Virus record (IMG/VR): IMGVR_UViG_3300035659_000092
Span: 1 to 24,939 of that record
Strand: one strand, 5' to 3'
DNA length: 24,939 nucleotides
Source of the DNA: a virus
Part shown: positions 19,229-24,939 of the stretch, in pieces
How the letters are laid out: each line of letters opens with the position of its first letter
How positions within the stretch are numbered: the stretch's first letter is position 1
Notes under the pieces: generated by a model
Told to the model about the DNA's origin: nothing
Databases searched by the model: none
What the model saw: only the letters and a program-made list of their open reading frames with translations
Position numbers and translations under genes: made by a program

Positions 19229-20677
19229 TTACTCTTCTTCTGGTGGCGCTTCTGGTATGTCAACCGTCACGCTAGTATCAAGCGTTGGCGCAGGCGGTGG
19301 AGTTTGGCGCTTTAGTTCATCCTCAATTTCTTCATCGCTCCAGTTAGTTACACCTGAGCTTCTTAGTGCAGCTTGATATGCTCTGCGCGGCAATAGTCCT
19401 GCGTTGATATCTGCCATCCATGCAGCTCGGTCTTGAGCTGTCATCGGCTGCAAGAAGAACTCTTGATTAAGCTCGAATACGATTTCACCAGTAGCACCCA
19501 TCATCTCAGCGCACCACTTGATAGCTTGCTCGTATGCTGCGCTTACGTTGCTGGAAATGGTTGACATAATGGAAGTATCTGCACCGCGCTGAATCCTTGC
19601 TGACTCTGCGGTTATTTGGGCTGTTGGCGTCAATAGCTGAGCACCAGCCATTACCGCTTGGTTCTCCTTGTCGAGCATCAGGGTTTTAGCAAGGTTGCTT
19701 TCCTGCGCTTGTAGTAACTCAGAAGAGCCACCATAACCTAGGACGTGGCCGCTACGCGATCCCATTCTAATGCCGTTAGGGTTAGCCTCTTTGAATCGCT
19801 CAAGTGTCATCGACTCACTAGGGTAAAGCATCAGCGTAGGCTGCGAGCAAATAAAGCTAGATTCTTCAACATCAGCACTGTTTCGATAGTGACCTATATT
19901 CAAGTCAACTAAAGTTTCCAGCGGTGACGGGTCGATAGTCGCGTCATTGTTATCTGAGCCAATGAATACAAACGGGATTGTATTTCTGGGTGGGTTTACC
20001 TCGATTATTTCCACTTCACCAGTAAGCGAGCCTGTGCTATCGAACTTAAACAACCTTTGACGGTAACGACCTTCGACAATTTCTAACACTCGATACTGCT
20101 CGCCAATCAACACACTAAACTCATCTATGTCGCTGGTGTATTCGTAAACTTCACGCAGAACGATAAACTTTAATACCTGAGTGCTACCAAGCGTTTCATG
20201 TCGCCAGTTAATTATATTCTCTGCTGTGTACATTAAGATGCGAGGATTAAGCATCCCTGCGTTTTGCTCTGCCATAGTTGCCGCCGCAACTGGTGGAGCG
20301 TCAACAAGCAAACCAGCTCTACCAAGCGAATCATCCTCCCTTAGAGTGTCTTGCGCTTGTTGAATAACACCTAGGCCAGCCCCGTTACAGTTAGTTAGCA
20401 GATATTGCAAGACAGTTGGCAATTTATCCTCTGGCGGATTACGCATTACAGCGCCCACCATTCCTGATAGCGTGCGCTTGACGAAGTTATACAGCACCGC
20501 ACCATCTGCATAGTCTTCCTGCCTTTGCGCTCCATACTCTGGGTCTGGCTCACTTGAACCCACGTCACGCAGATAGCTTCTGCAATCGGAAGCCAGTACA
20601 TCGCGAATCTTCTTCCACTTCGGCGCATTTGCAACGTATTCACGGTGCGGCGTTTTAACTCCGATATTAGCACTCAT
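19229..20677 (-). CDS. Portal protein (DUF4055 family)
   Basis: A 482-residue protein of the DUF4055 family, a portal type of many siphophages. It has the N-terminal region (RDVLASDCRSYLRDVGSSEP, then ADGAVLYNFVKRTLSGMVGA, which is close to the family signature), a central NPPRNTIPFVFIGSDNND, and the stem and wing region FICSQPTLMLYPSES with SRSGHVLGYGGSSELLQAQE. The C-terminus is acidic-proline. The portal is the dodecameric channel at one capsid vertex, for DNA entry and exit. It overlaps the preceding gene by 11 bases and is followed by a terminator. Confidence 0.92.
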   Translation of the reverse strand: MSANIGVKTPHREYVANAPKWKKIRDVLASDCRSYLRDVGSSEPDPEYGAQRQEDYADGAVLYNFVKRTLSGMVGAVMRNPPEDKLPTVLQYLLTNCNGAGLGVIQQAQDTLREDDSLGRAGLLVDAPPVAAATMAEQNAGMLNPRILMYTAENIINWRHETLGSTQVLKFIVLREVYEYTSDIDEFSVLIGEQYRVLEIVEGRYRQRLFKFDSTGSLTGEVEIIEVNPPRNTIPFVFIGSDNNDATIDPSPLETLVDLNIGHYRNSADVEESSFICSQPTLMLYPSESMTLERFKEANPNGIRMGSRSGHVLGYGGSSELLQAQESNLAKTLMLDKENQAVMAGAQLLTPTAQITAESARIQRGADTSIMSTISSNVSAAYEQAIKWCAEMMGATGEIVFELNQEFFLQPMTAQDRAAWMADINAGLLPRRAYQAALRSSGVTNWSDEEIEDELKRQTPPPAPTLDTSVTVDIPEAPPEEE

Positions 20678-21074
20678 TAGCTGGCACCTTTAATTTACCT
20701 TTAATTTCACCGCCACAGGCAATATCTGGCTTTTCTCCCCACCCACAGATTGATCCACAAGGAGCATAAATCCAGAATGAACTAACAATAGCATCAGCAA
20801 CTCCATGCGTAGAAACCACCTTAGATATAGGATATCCTGCTATAACTTTTTCAGTGATAACCCCATTAATAAAAACCTTAACATCCCCGTGATCTATCCC
20901 TCTTGAATGAAGATATTCTAGGTTGTATGCATAGCTATCTATATCTCCAGCTAGCATTTGCATAGCATTAAGCACCTCAGACGGCAGCTTATGCATATTT
21001 GCAACCAAGACATCAAGTAGGCTTTTAACTGGCTCCATATCTGCAACATTAAATGTAATAATTGATTCAGCCAT
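20667..21074 (-). CDS. Unknown protein between terminase and portal
   Basis: A 135-residue protein coded two bases after the terL stop and overlapping the portal start by 11 bases. It has an N-terminal helical half (FNVADMEPVKSLLDVLVANM, LPSEVLNAMQMLAGDID) and a C-terminal beta half with GVADAIVSSFWIYAPCGSIC, GWGEKPDIACGG. There is no membrane or catalytic motif that I can identify. By position it may be a packaging or head protein, or an accessory gene added between two essential genes. Three cysteines are near the C-terminus. Confidence 0.7.
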   Translation of the reverse strand: MAESIITFNVADMEPVKSLLDVLVANMHKLPSEVLNAMQMLAGDIDSYAYNLEYLHSRGIDHGDVKVFINGVITEKVIAGYPISKVVSTHGVADAIVSSFWIYAPCGSICGWGEKPDIACGGEIKGKLKVPANEC

Positions 21075-21076
21075 TA

Positions 21077-22354
21077 CTATCTCCTACCCCAAGGGGTTAT
21101 TTGTATTTGTGCAACTGGTTTTACAATCGGCATTTCGTAAGCGATTGGGTATGTTGTGGCGTCATTTTGGTGATCGACTCCACCTGACTTATCTGGCTCA
21201 CCATTTTTGTCGTAAGCCTGCTGCTCAAGTCCTCTAGCGGTATTGGGGCATAGTGAATCGTTGATCCACACCTTGCCAGACTCAAGCACCTTATTCATCG
21301 ACAAAACCCTGTCTTTTACCGCTGGATTGCTTGGGTTAGCTCTTACCTCAAAGCCTGCCTGTTCAAACAATGCTATATCTGACGTACTAGCGTTGTTTGA
21401 TTTGCGATTATTCCCACTGGCATCAGGGTAAATGATAATCCTATGGCCCTTATCTTTCCACCGCTCTTTGATGACACGCACGACGTCTGGAGTATCGAAC
21501 AAGTCGCACAGCTCAGCTACCGCATGCCACCCGTTAGGCCGCTTAACGTAAACAGTCGATGCCATCTTACCAACGTTAAAGTCCTGACCTATGAATAGTG
21601 GTTCATTTTGCTGGATAGTTTCGCCGCTTCTGCATCTAACACGATCGTAGTTATGGTAAACAGTTCCGCTTGTTAAGTTGACGAATTGGCCATCAATATA
21701 GGCGTCAATCAACTGTTCGGGGTACGAAGCTCTAAGTGAGTCAACATAATCAGGTGGCAAGAATGGGTTTGATAATGTGCTGGCCTGAATCATATCGTAT
21801 CCATCAGCCCGATTAACCACCCATCTATCGTGAACAAACCTGAACCCCTCAGGAGTTGAGAATATTGAAACCGTATTAGGCGGCTTGTTTGATGTTGGTC
21901 TATAGGTATCTGGAAGCTGTCTGTTTCGAGCAATTATCTTAAACCAAGCCTCTGCTGCATGTTCTTTTTTTAAAGTATCAATCTCGTCTATCTTTGCCCT
22001 GAACGACTCGTAACCAACTATTCGACTAGGGTTGTCAAGAGTCCTTAGTACAAAATCACCAAGCTGGCCATTGCTTGTGTAGATAATATTCTCAGATTTA
22101 TTGTACTTGTACCTAACTCCCCACTGCTGAAGCTTCTCCTCCATTCTTGGCGCTAGGATTAATCGCACCAAGTCATAAGTGGGTTCGTACATGGCAATTA
22201 GAGATGACGCACCACCTTCCAAGCTGTCAAGTAGCGCAGAATTACACATAACCTCAGACTTGCCAGTGCCGAATCCAGCTATGAATGCTGGAAATTTGCA
22301 ATCAAGTGCCAAGAAATCAGCCTGAGGCTTAGTTGCTGATATCTTGACTTGCAC
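21077..22354 (-). CDS. terL: Large terminase subunit
   Basis: A 425-residue packaging ATPase and nuclease. The Walker A motif AGFGTGKS is at residues 26-33, the Walker B region FRAKIDEID at about 118-126, and the coupling motif SIFSTPEG at 163-170. The nuclease domain has FIGQDFNVG (Asp258), IIIYPDASGNNR (Asp311) and a final DHQNDATTYP. The best start is GTG at 22354 with GGAGG six bases upstream; a TTG at 22360 directly abuts that site and is rejected. It overlaps terS by 26 bases. The protein cuts concatemers and drives DNA into the head. Confidence 0.93.
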   Translation of the reverse strand: MQVKISATKPQADFLALDCKFPAFIAGFGTGKSEVMCNSALLDSLEGGASSLIAMYEPTYDLVRLILAPRMEEKLQQWGVRYKYNKSENIIYTSNGQLGDFVLRTLDNPSRIVGYESFRAKIDEIDTLKKEHAAEAWFKIIARNRQLPDTYRPTSNKPPNTVSIFSTPEGFRFVHDRWVVNRADGYDMIQASTLSNPFLPPDYVDSLRASYPEQLIDAYIDGQFVNLTSGTVYHNYDRVRCRSGETIQQNEPLFIGQDFNVGKMASTVYVKRPNGWHAVAELCDLFDTPDVVRVIKERWKDKGHRIIIYPDASGNNRKSNNASTSDIALFEQAGFEVRANPSNPAVKDRVLSMNKVLESGKVWINDSLCPNTARGLEQQAYDKNGEPDKSGGVDHQNDATTYPIAYEMPIVKPVAQIQITPWGRR

Positions 22355-22859
22355 TAACAACCTCCACCACTACGCGCTGAATTATCTTATCTTTATGATT
22401 GTCGTCATTAACTGCGGTGAAAGCATTTATACTTACGTGCTTACCAAGCAGTTCAAGATTTCTCAGCTTATCAGGCCACTTTACTTTTTTAGTGATCACA
22501 TCCATATCGCCAGAGCTTATTAGCTGAACGTCTATAGCAGAAAGGCTGGTGCGCCAAACCTTTGGCCATTCCTTAACTGGCTTAATGTCGCCATTGTCAT
22601 TGAGTATGTCAGCAACATCCATCTGGTCTATTTCAACAAGCCTTTTAAGTACATAATTGGCGTTTATATCATTAGCACTATTGCGAGCATCCATCAATTC
22701 AGATATTCGACTTTGAATAAGAGGTTTAGAGAAGTTTTCCGAGCCTATCCTTTGCGCGGTCTTTTCTGAGTAACCAGCCCTTATTGCTGCCTGAGTCATA
22801 TTAAGATCAATGATGTACTCTCGGCAAAATGTCTCCTGTTTTTTGGTTAGCTTAGCCAC
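22329..22859 (-). CDS. terS: Small terminase subunit
   Basis: A 176-residue DNA-recognition subunit of the terminase_2 family: AKLTKKQETFCREYIIDLNM then TQAAIRAGYSEKTAQRIGSE and the LIQSRISELMDAR helix. The N-terminal helix-turn-helix binds the packaging site. The GTG at 22859 with GGGGG four bases upstream is preferred over the GTG at 22883, and it gives the usual N-terminus (M)AKLTKKQ. It is the first gene of the late operon, after a promoter and terminator. Overlaps terL by 26 bases. Confidence 0.9.
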   Translation of the reverse strand: MAKLTKKQETFCREYIIDLNMTQAAIRAGYSEKTAQRIGSENFSKPLIQSRISELMDARNSANDINANYVLKRLVEIDQMDVADILNDNGDIKPVKEWPKVWRTSLSAIDVQLISSGDMDVITKKVKWPDKLRNLELLGKHVSINAFTAVNDDNHKDKIIQRVVVEVVSASQDISN

Positions 22860-22898
22860 TATGCCCCCAGCATTTACGCGCACCCAATGCGCATAGTG

Positions 22899-22927
22899 AT
22901 TGTAACCCTTTGCCGCATAAAATACAA
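22899..22927 (-). promoter_or_regulatory. Putative late promoter before terS (AAAGGGTTACAAT)
   Basis: On the minus strand TTGTAT (22922-22927), a 17-base spacer ending in AAAGGGT, and TACAAT (22899-22904). The motif AAAGGGTTACAAT is nearly the same as that before the tail chaperone (AAAGGGCTACAAT). It lies between the terminator and terS. Confidence 0.55.
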
Positions 22928-22944
22928 AACCCGCCGAAGCGGGT
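22917..22944 (-). terminator. Intrinsic terminator with UUCG loop before terS
   Basis: On the minus strand ACCCGC, TTCG, GCGGGT, then TTTGTATTTTA: a 6-bp stem capped by the very stable UUCG loop. It ends the accessory operon at 23.0-24.2 kb before the terS promoter. Confidence 0.88.
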
Positions 22945-22966
22945 AGTGATTGCTATAATATTTTAT

Positions 22967-23332
22967 CTACTTAACTAGGATTGCCGCGTACTCAATAAGC
23001 CACACTTTTGGAGCTATCAATATCTTCAACCACTCGATATTTATAAACAGCAGCCCAATAGCTGGCCATCCATGAGTAAAAAGCATAAATGGCTCGAAAC
23101 CATTTGAGCAAAAAACTGACACTGATTTATGATACCTCCTGACTATGTAGCCACCAACAACAATAAACAATATACCAAAAGCACACTCAAGAACCTATTT
23201 TACGCCATGCCACAGCATCAACTGCATCACTACATCTTGAATTTCTCCAGCCAAAAATTCCGCTCCAGCATCTAAATCACTTAACGCCTTTTCAATCATC
23301 TTTGTAATTGCTTGCTGTAGTTGTTCATTCAT
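22967..23332 (-). pseudogene. Membrane accessory gene with in-frame TAG at codon 46
   Basis: A 122-codon frame from the ATG at 23332 to 22967 with a single TAG at 23197-23195. Before the stop: NEQLQQAITKMIEKALSDLD and IQDVVMQLMLWHGVK. After it: VLECAFGILFIVVGGYIV and, at the end, ILIAPKVWLIEYAAILVK. The order of an N-terminal helix with EFLAGEIQDVV, a membrane helix and the ending APKVWLIEYA..VK is that of a known small family of phage membrane proteins, as I remember it, so both halves belong to one gene. GGAG lies nine bases before the ATG. The TAG is one change from TGG, CAG or AAG. It may be decay, suppression or a base error. Confidence 0.7.
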
Positions 23333-23334
23333 TT

Positions 23335-23409
23335 CTAATCACTCCAATTTCTATCAAACCATTCGTCAAATTCTTGCTGATTAATTTTAATGCCTTTGGT
23401 GGCATCCAT
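23335..23409 (-). CDS. Very small protein (24 residues), tentative
   Basis: A 24-codon frame (MDATKGIKINQQEFDEWFDR, then NWSD) that fits exactly between the stop at 23418 and the next ATG at 23332 (TAGAAATG). AGGT is nearby upstream. The tight packing and the balanced amphipathic sequence favour translation, but it is too short to be certain. Confidence 0.4.
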   Translation of the reverse strand: MDATKGIKINQQEFDEWFDRNWSD

Positions 23410-23417
23410 AGCATCAC

Positions 23418-23621
23418 CTACCTTGAGTAAAATTCTGTTTTTCTATCCATCACGTAAGCCATATCGTCTCCATTGCTATTACAGTAAAATCCACCTCCAG
23501 CCTCACTAATGCCAATCTTATTTAATATCGCCTCAGCTTCTCGATAGCGTATTTTAATAGTAACTGATGAATAGCTATCGCCACTGCAAATCTCGACTAT
23601 GTCTGATTGCTCAATCATCAT
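23418..23621 (-). CDS. Small accessory protein, unknown
   Basis: A 67-residue protein whose ATG pair overlaps the stop of the previous gene. It has a beta-helix form (SSVTIKIRYREAEAILNKIG) and ends with DDMAYVMDRKTEFYSR. It is acidic to neutral, with no membrane segment. It is the middle gene of the operon at 23.0-24.2 kb. No family is recognised. Confidence 0.65.
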   Translation of the reverse strand: MMIEQSDIVEICSGDSYSSVTIKIRYREAEAILNKIGISEAGGGFYCNSNGDDMAYVMDRKTEFYSR

Positions 23622-23941
23622 TTCTGCTCCGTAGCTGATAGTGCTTTGTACGCCATTAATAGCTCATCTGACTCTTTGAAGTCTTTGTACATTCTGTCAG
23701 CAAGTTTTTCTTCATTTTCATGACTTATTGATGCAAGATTTGATAAAGCCTCGCGCAGCATCTTGATTTGCTCTGCTTGCTTGGCGCAAGTGTTATTGAA
23801 CCCGTTAAGCATTTTTACGCACTCAGCTTCATCTAGTATTGACTCACCATAAGCACCATTGAATGCAACGAAGTCTCCGCAACCTTCTCCTTCTGGTTGG
23901 TAAATAAAAAACTTATCACTCATCTTAATTTTACCTGTCAT
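23618..23941 (-). CDS. Accessory protein with coiled coil, unknown
   Basis: A 107-residue protein. The ATG at 23941 has GGAG nine bases upstream; the frame is open upstream to 24016 but that part overlaps the previous gene and has no ribosome binding site. The N-terminal third is beta-like (FFIYQPEGEGCGDFVAFNG), then a long helix with AEQIKMLREALSNLASIS. Small proteins with such a helix and NTCAKQAEQI-type start are frequent in phage accessory regions. The function is unknown. Confidence 0.7.
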   Translation of the reverse strand: MTGKIKMSDKFFIYQPEGEGCGDFVAFNGAYGESILDEAECVKMLNGFNNTCAKQAEQIKMLREALSNLASISHENEEKLADRMYKDFKESDELLMAYKALSATEQK

Positions 23942-23960
23942 TTGTGATTTCTCCACGCAG

Positions 23961-24179
23961 CTATAATGCCGCTTTAATTTCATCGATAGCGCTGTTGATA
24001 GCAGCAACTTCTTCATCGTTTAGCCTTGCTTTAACTCGATAAGAGTTTGCCTCTCCGTCTTTAGCTATTAGCGAGCCAAGTCGGCAAGGCTTTAATCCAG
24101 TTCTGCTGCAAATCGAGCGCAAAGAAACCCCATTACTGTATGCAACCCGCAATCTTTCCTCTACTTCTGATTGTGTCAT
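23961..24179 (-). CDS. Small helix-turn-helix protein
   Basis: A 72-residue protein with a likely helix-turn-helix (VEERLRVAYSNGVSLRSICS, then RTGLKPCRLGSLIAKDGE) and a C-terminal helix (NDEEVAAINSAIDEIKAAL). AGGAG lies five bases before the ATG. It is the first gene of its operon, right after a promoter, which suits a local transcription regulator. The DNA target is not known. Confidence 0.7.
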   Translation of the reverse strand: MTQSEVEERLRVAYSNGVSLRSICSRTGLKPCRLGSLIAKDGEANSYRVKARLNDEEVAAINSAIDEIKAAL

Positions 24180-24207
24180 GTTATCTCCTATAAATTATTG
24201 TCGAACT

Positions 24208-24236
24208 ATTATTTGTCAATATGATGCATTAGTCAA
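24208..24236 (-). promoter_or_regulatory. Sigma-70 promoter of the 23.0-24.2 kb operon
   Basis: On the minus strand TTGACT (24231-24236), a 17-base spacer and AATAAT (24208-24213, 5 of 6), 28 bases before the helix-turn-helix gene. A second TTGACA lies within the spacer. Confidence 0.65.
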
Positions 24237-24260
24237 GTTTTTGTTTGTAATTTGGCAAAT

Positions 24261-24286
24261 AAAAACCCAAGTTAAGGGGCTTTTTT
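24261..24286 (-). terminator. Intrinsic terminator after the 24.3 kb gene
   Basis: On the minus strand AAAAAG, CCC, an eight-base loop, GGG and TTTTTATTT. It lies right after the stop at 24289 and before the promoter of the next operon. Confidence 0.7.
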
Positions 24287-24288
24287 AT

Positions 24289-24591
24289 TTAGCTAATAAA
24301 GGCTACGTTTCCAATCCAGTTTAATTTTGATGGATTGAATTTTTTATTGTTGCTCCTGACTATATTCTCATGCGTATCAACACCGTCAAGCGACTTGTTA
24401 TTGCAATCAAGCATTTCTCCAAATCCGATAAAGTGAGCAACGTAATAATATCGGTTTCTTGCGGCTCCGTTATGACCGCAAGGTCTCCTTGTTATTTTGA
24501 AAGGCTTAACAACATAATCTCCACACTCAAAAGTTGTGCAGTGACCTTTGCTTATGTGCTTGTTTGCAACTCTTACCGTTAATTCCATCAT
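24289..24591 (-). CDS. Accessory protein, unknown
   Basis: A 100-residue basic protein directly after rdgC. The start codon overlaps the rdgC stop (ATGA), with GGAG upstream. It has [20 protein letters not shown], then [20 protein letters not shown], with three cysteines and three histidines that might bind metal. No family is recognised. The tight link with rdgC suggests a linked role or at least joint expression. A terminator follows. Confidence 0.65.
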   Translation of the reverse strand: MMELTVRVANKHISKGHCTTFECGDYVVKPFKITRRPCGHNGAARNRYYYVAHFIGFGEMLDCNNKSLDGVDTHENIVRSNNKKFNPSKLNWIGNVAFIS

Positions 24592-24939
24592 TCACGCTCC
24601 AAACTTTCATATCCGCCAAAATCACCAGCCAGTGAATCCATCAATCCGCCAATCTCTTTAGTGCACAGAATAAAATCAGCATCGAGTCTAGCGGCTGCAT
24701 CATCAACTCCAACTTCATCATTAAGCGCCATAAATTCCTCAGCAAACTTAATGCGCTTTAGTGAACCATCTGAGAAAGCGATAAATGATATTGATTTGCC
24801 GTAGCTCAGTGCCAACTTGTGAACCTGCTTACCTGTTGCAATGTGGGCAAGCACTTCATCTTCGCTAAGGTCTTGGTCTTTGAATCGTGCAATGCCAGTT
24901 TCATCACAGCGTAATTCTGCTTCGTTTTGCATTTCAAAC
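24588..24939 (-). CDS. rdgC: RdgC homologue, C-terminal part (runs off right edge)
   Basis: The frame is open from the right edge to the stop at 24588 (116 codons). It matches the C-terminal third of Rdg[21 protein letters not shown], then [33 protein letters not shown] and [18 protein letters not shown]. RdgC is a ring-shaped DNA-binding protein of about 300 residues that limits RecA access to DNA. Phages also carry it, presumably to influence recombination. The ATG at 24932 is not taken as the start because the homology needs more N-terminal sequence, which lies outside the window. Confidence 0.85.
   Translation of the reverse strand, partial: FEMQNEAELRCDETGIARFKDQDLSEDEVLAHIATGKQVHKLALSYGKSISFIAFSDGSLKRIKFAEEFMALNDEVGVDDAAARLDADFILCTKEIGGLMDSLAGDFGGYESLERE

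Noticed and set aside
1-24939. Diversity-generating retroelement, as in BPP-1
   Set aside because: The head proteins resemble BPP-1, but no reverse transcriptase, template repeat or variable repeat is seen in this window.

Overview
The window is a piece of the genome of a tailed double-stranded DNA phage, or of a prophage, with a long non-contractile tail (siphovirus-like). It is AT-leaning. The accessory proteins resemble families common in phages of Gammaproteobacteria (an RdgC homologue, small families with motifs such as NPDAHLIAAAPE, DTRTD and KTYAEAKIANPD). A gammaproteobacterial host is therefore likely, but the genus cannot be told from the sequence alone.

Almost all virion genes lie on the minus strand and are read from high to low coordinates. 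The order is terS, terL, an unknown gene, a DUF4055 portal, a MuF-like minor head protein, scaffold, a BPP-1-like major capsid protein, a Bbp16-like cement protein, head-tail connectors, a gp10-like protein, an HslV-like Ntn hydrolase, tail terminator, tail tube, tail chaperones G and G-T (with a visible -1 frameshift site), tape measure, two tail-tip proteins, an NlpC/P60 peptidase and the start of a large tail-hub gene cut by the left edge. The head set resembles BPP-1 and the tail set is a siphovirus set, so the virion module is a mosaic.

This late operon is broken by accessory cassettes, several with their own promoter and intrinsic terminator: a plus-strand cassette of six genes at 4.9-7.0 kb; an anti-CBASS Acb2-like gene and two small genes at 11.2-12.2 kb; four small genes and a 385-base hairpin-rich gap at 14.7-16.3 kb; small genes at 17.4-19.1 kb; and a group at 23.0-24.9 kb, beyond the terminase, that begins with the C-terminal part of rdgC. 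Accessory promoters tend to be TTGACA-type sigma-70 promoters. Two or three structural promoters share a different element, AAAGGGYTACAAT, which may be a late promoter.

The most unusual signals are: (1) four accessory genes whose reading frame continues without any shift past a single stop codon (one TAG, two TAA, one TGA), while every virion gene is intact; (2) an Acb2-like cyclic-nucleotide sponge inside the connector genes; (3) an HslV-like gene that keeps the Thr/Asp/Lys positions; (4) the 385-base non-coding stretch with four strong inverted repeats; (5) the A AAA AAG slippery site in the tail chaperone; and (6) a 12-bp tandem repeat directly upstream of a cassette promoter. Several genes of 24-59 codons with good ribosome binding sites and overlapping starts are also described.
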